DNA from: JAPXSY01 sp033812795
GTDB taxonomy: Bacteria; Verrucomicrobiota; Kiritimatiellia; RFP12; UBA1067
DNA length: 64,000 nucleotides
Assembly: GCA_033812795.1 (NCBI GenBank)
Contig: JAPXSY010000002.1
Coordinates: 39,110 to 103,109, forward strand
Direction of reading: 5' to 3'
Shown here: piece after piece, positions 63,671 through 64,000 of the stretch
How positions within the stretch are numbered: position 1 is the stretch's first letter
How the letters are laid out: each line of letters opens with the position of its first letter
Made by a program: the position numbers and the translations under genes
The notes under the pieces: generated by a model
Seen by the model: only the letters and a program-made list of their open reading frames with translations
Databases searched by the model: none
What the model was told of the DNA's origin: nothing

Positions 63671-64000
63671 CTACAGATAAAGCAGATCGGGCGCGAGTTT
63701 CAACACATGGTTGCGGCAATAGGTGTAAATCTTGTTCGCTGACGTGCCGGTCATGCGCCGCACGATCGCGGCCATTTTGCGGGCCTCCTCAATTGAGACC
63801 TGGCTGATGACCTTCTTGACCAGCGGGATCAGATTCGGCGACATGCTCAACGCGTCCACCCCCAACCCGATCAGCAGCACGGCCATGACGGGATCCGCGG
63901 CCGTCTCACCGCAGACCGACACCGGAATCCCGCGCGCGCGGCCGGCGCAGACGGTCAGATCGATCAGACGGAGGACTGCCGGATGGGTTGGCTGGTAGAG
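63671..64000 (-). CDS. ptsI: Phosphoenolpyruvate-protein phosphotransferase (EI), C-terminal part
   Basis: 109 codons of the C-terminal end, open to the window edge, stop at 63671. Contains the PEP-site region ending VSVCGETAADPVMAVLLIGLGVDALSMSP with the catalytic Cys that protonates pyruvate, and the last helices. Shows that a PTS, or at least a regulatory EI-HPr chain, exists. Convergent with the phosphatase-PHP gene at 13 bp. Confidence 0.95.
   Translation of the reverse strand, partial: LYQPTHPAVLRLIDLTVCAGRARGIPVSVCGETAADPVMAVLLIGLGVDALSMSPNLIPLVKKVISQVSIEEARKMAAIVRRMTGTSANKIYTYCRNHVLKLAPDLLYL

Overview
The window is a GC-rich bacterial chromosome segment with 49 genes I consider real; 45 of the 49 lie on the minus strand, often with 4-bp ATGA or GTGA overlaps. 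No rRNA, tRNA, CRISPR array or complete transposon was seen. The mix suggests an anaerobic, polysaccharide-degrading Gram-negative of the PVC group, most likely a Kiritimatiellota/Verrucomicrobiota-type organism. This is inference from: a bifurcating-hydrogenase-like HydC/HydB pair, a MurC-MurB fusion, XylR-like AraC regulation, many glycosidases, DUF4143 ATPases, and dispersed low-complexity repeats.

Layout. 1-1.8 kb: 3' part of a hydC-hydB type locus and a CBS protein. 2-8 kb: sialidase-like and GH36 genes, then a DUF4143-type ATPase, all separated by repeat-filled intergenic DNA. 8-16.4 kb: DUF502, an unknown protein, and a minus-strand run ferredoxin-brkB-tgt-yajC-secDF. 16.4-21.8 kb: a tight operon GH50-type agarase / SDR / MFS transporter / enolase-superfamily dehydratase, apparently for a galactan-derived sugar. 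22-24.4 kb: a giant glycine-rich exported protein with three repeats. 24.8-29.4 kb: yggT-yggU, then TRAP transporter dctPQM with a UspA gene. 29.5-32.5 kb: icd and a larA-like racemase. 32.9-41.9 kb: a division and wall operon sppA-murCB-ddl-ftsQ-ftsA-ftsZ plus a lipoprotein, with a clear sigma70-like promoter. 42.1-47.4 kb: a MacAB-TolC-like export operon. 47.5-49.9 kb: rhamnose isomerase and class II aldolase.

50-52.5 kb is the odd part: short cassette-like genes (YdcF family, a small membrane protein, a broken HD-like gene), two diverged copies of a ~95-bp promoter-bearing element, and several repeat families. 52.5-56.7 kb: LRR lipoprotein, hemB, and LysM/TPR lipoproteins. 56.9-64 kb: a double glycosyltransferase, an XylR-like regulator, a tandem SGNH protein, a metallophosphatase-PHP fusion, and the 3' end of ptsI.

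The most interesting signals are: the compound dispersed repeat with a conserved 27-bp head found at both 2.5 and 32.4 kb, each at the 3' end of a gene; the cassette-like island with duplicated elements; the 23-bp-period triple repeat ahead of the DUF4143 ATPase; the divergent FtsZ; and the unusual fusions (SGNH-SGNH with a Ser-to-Cys change, phosphatase-PHP, GT2-GT2).
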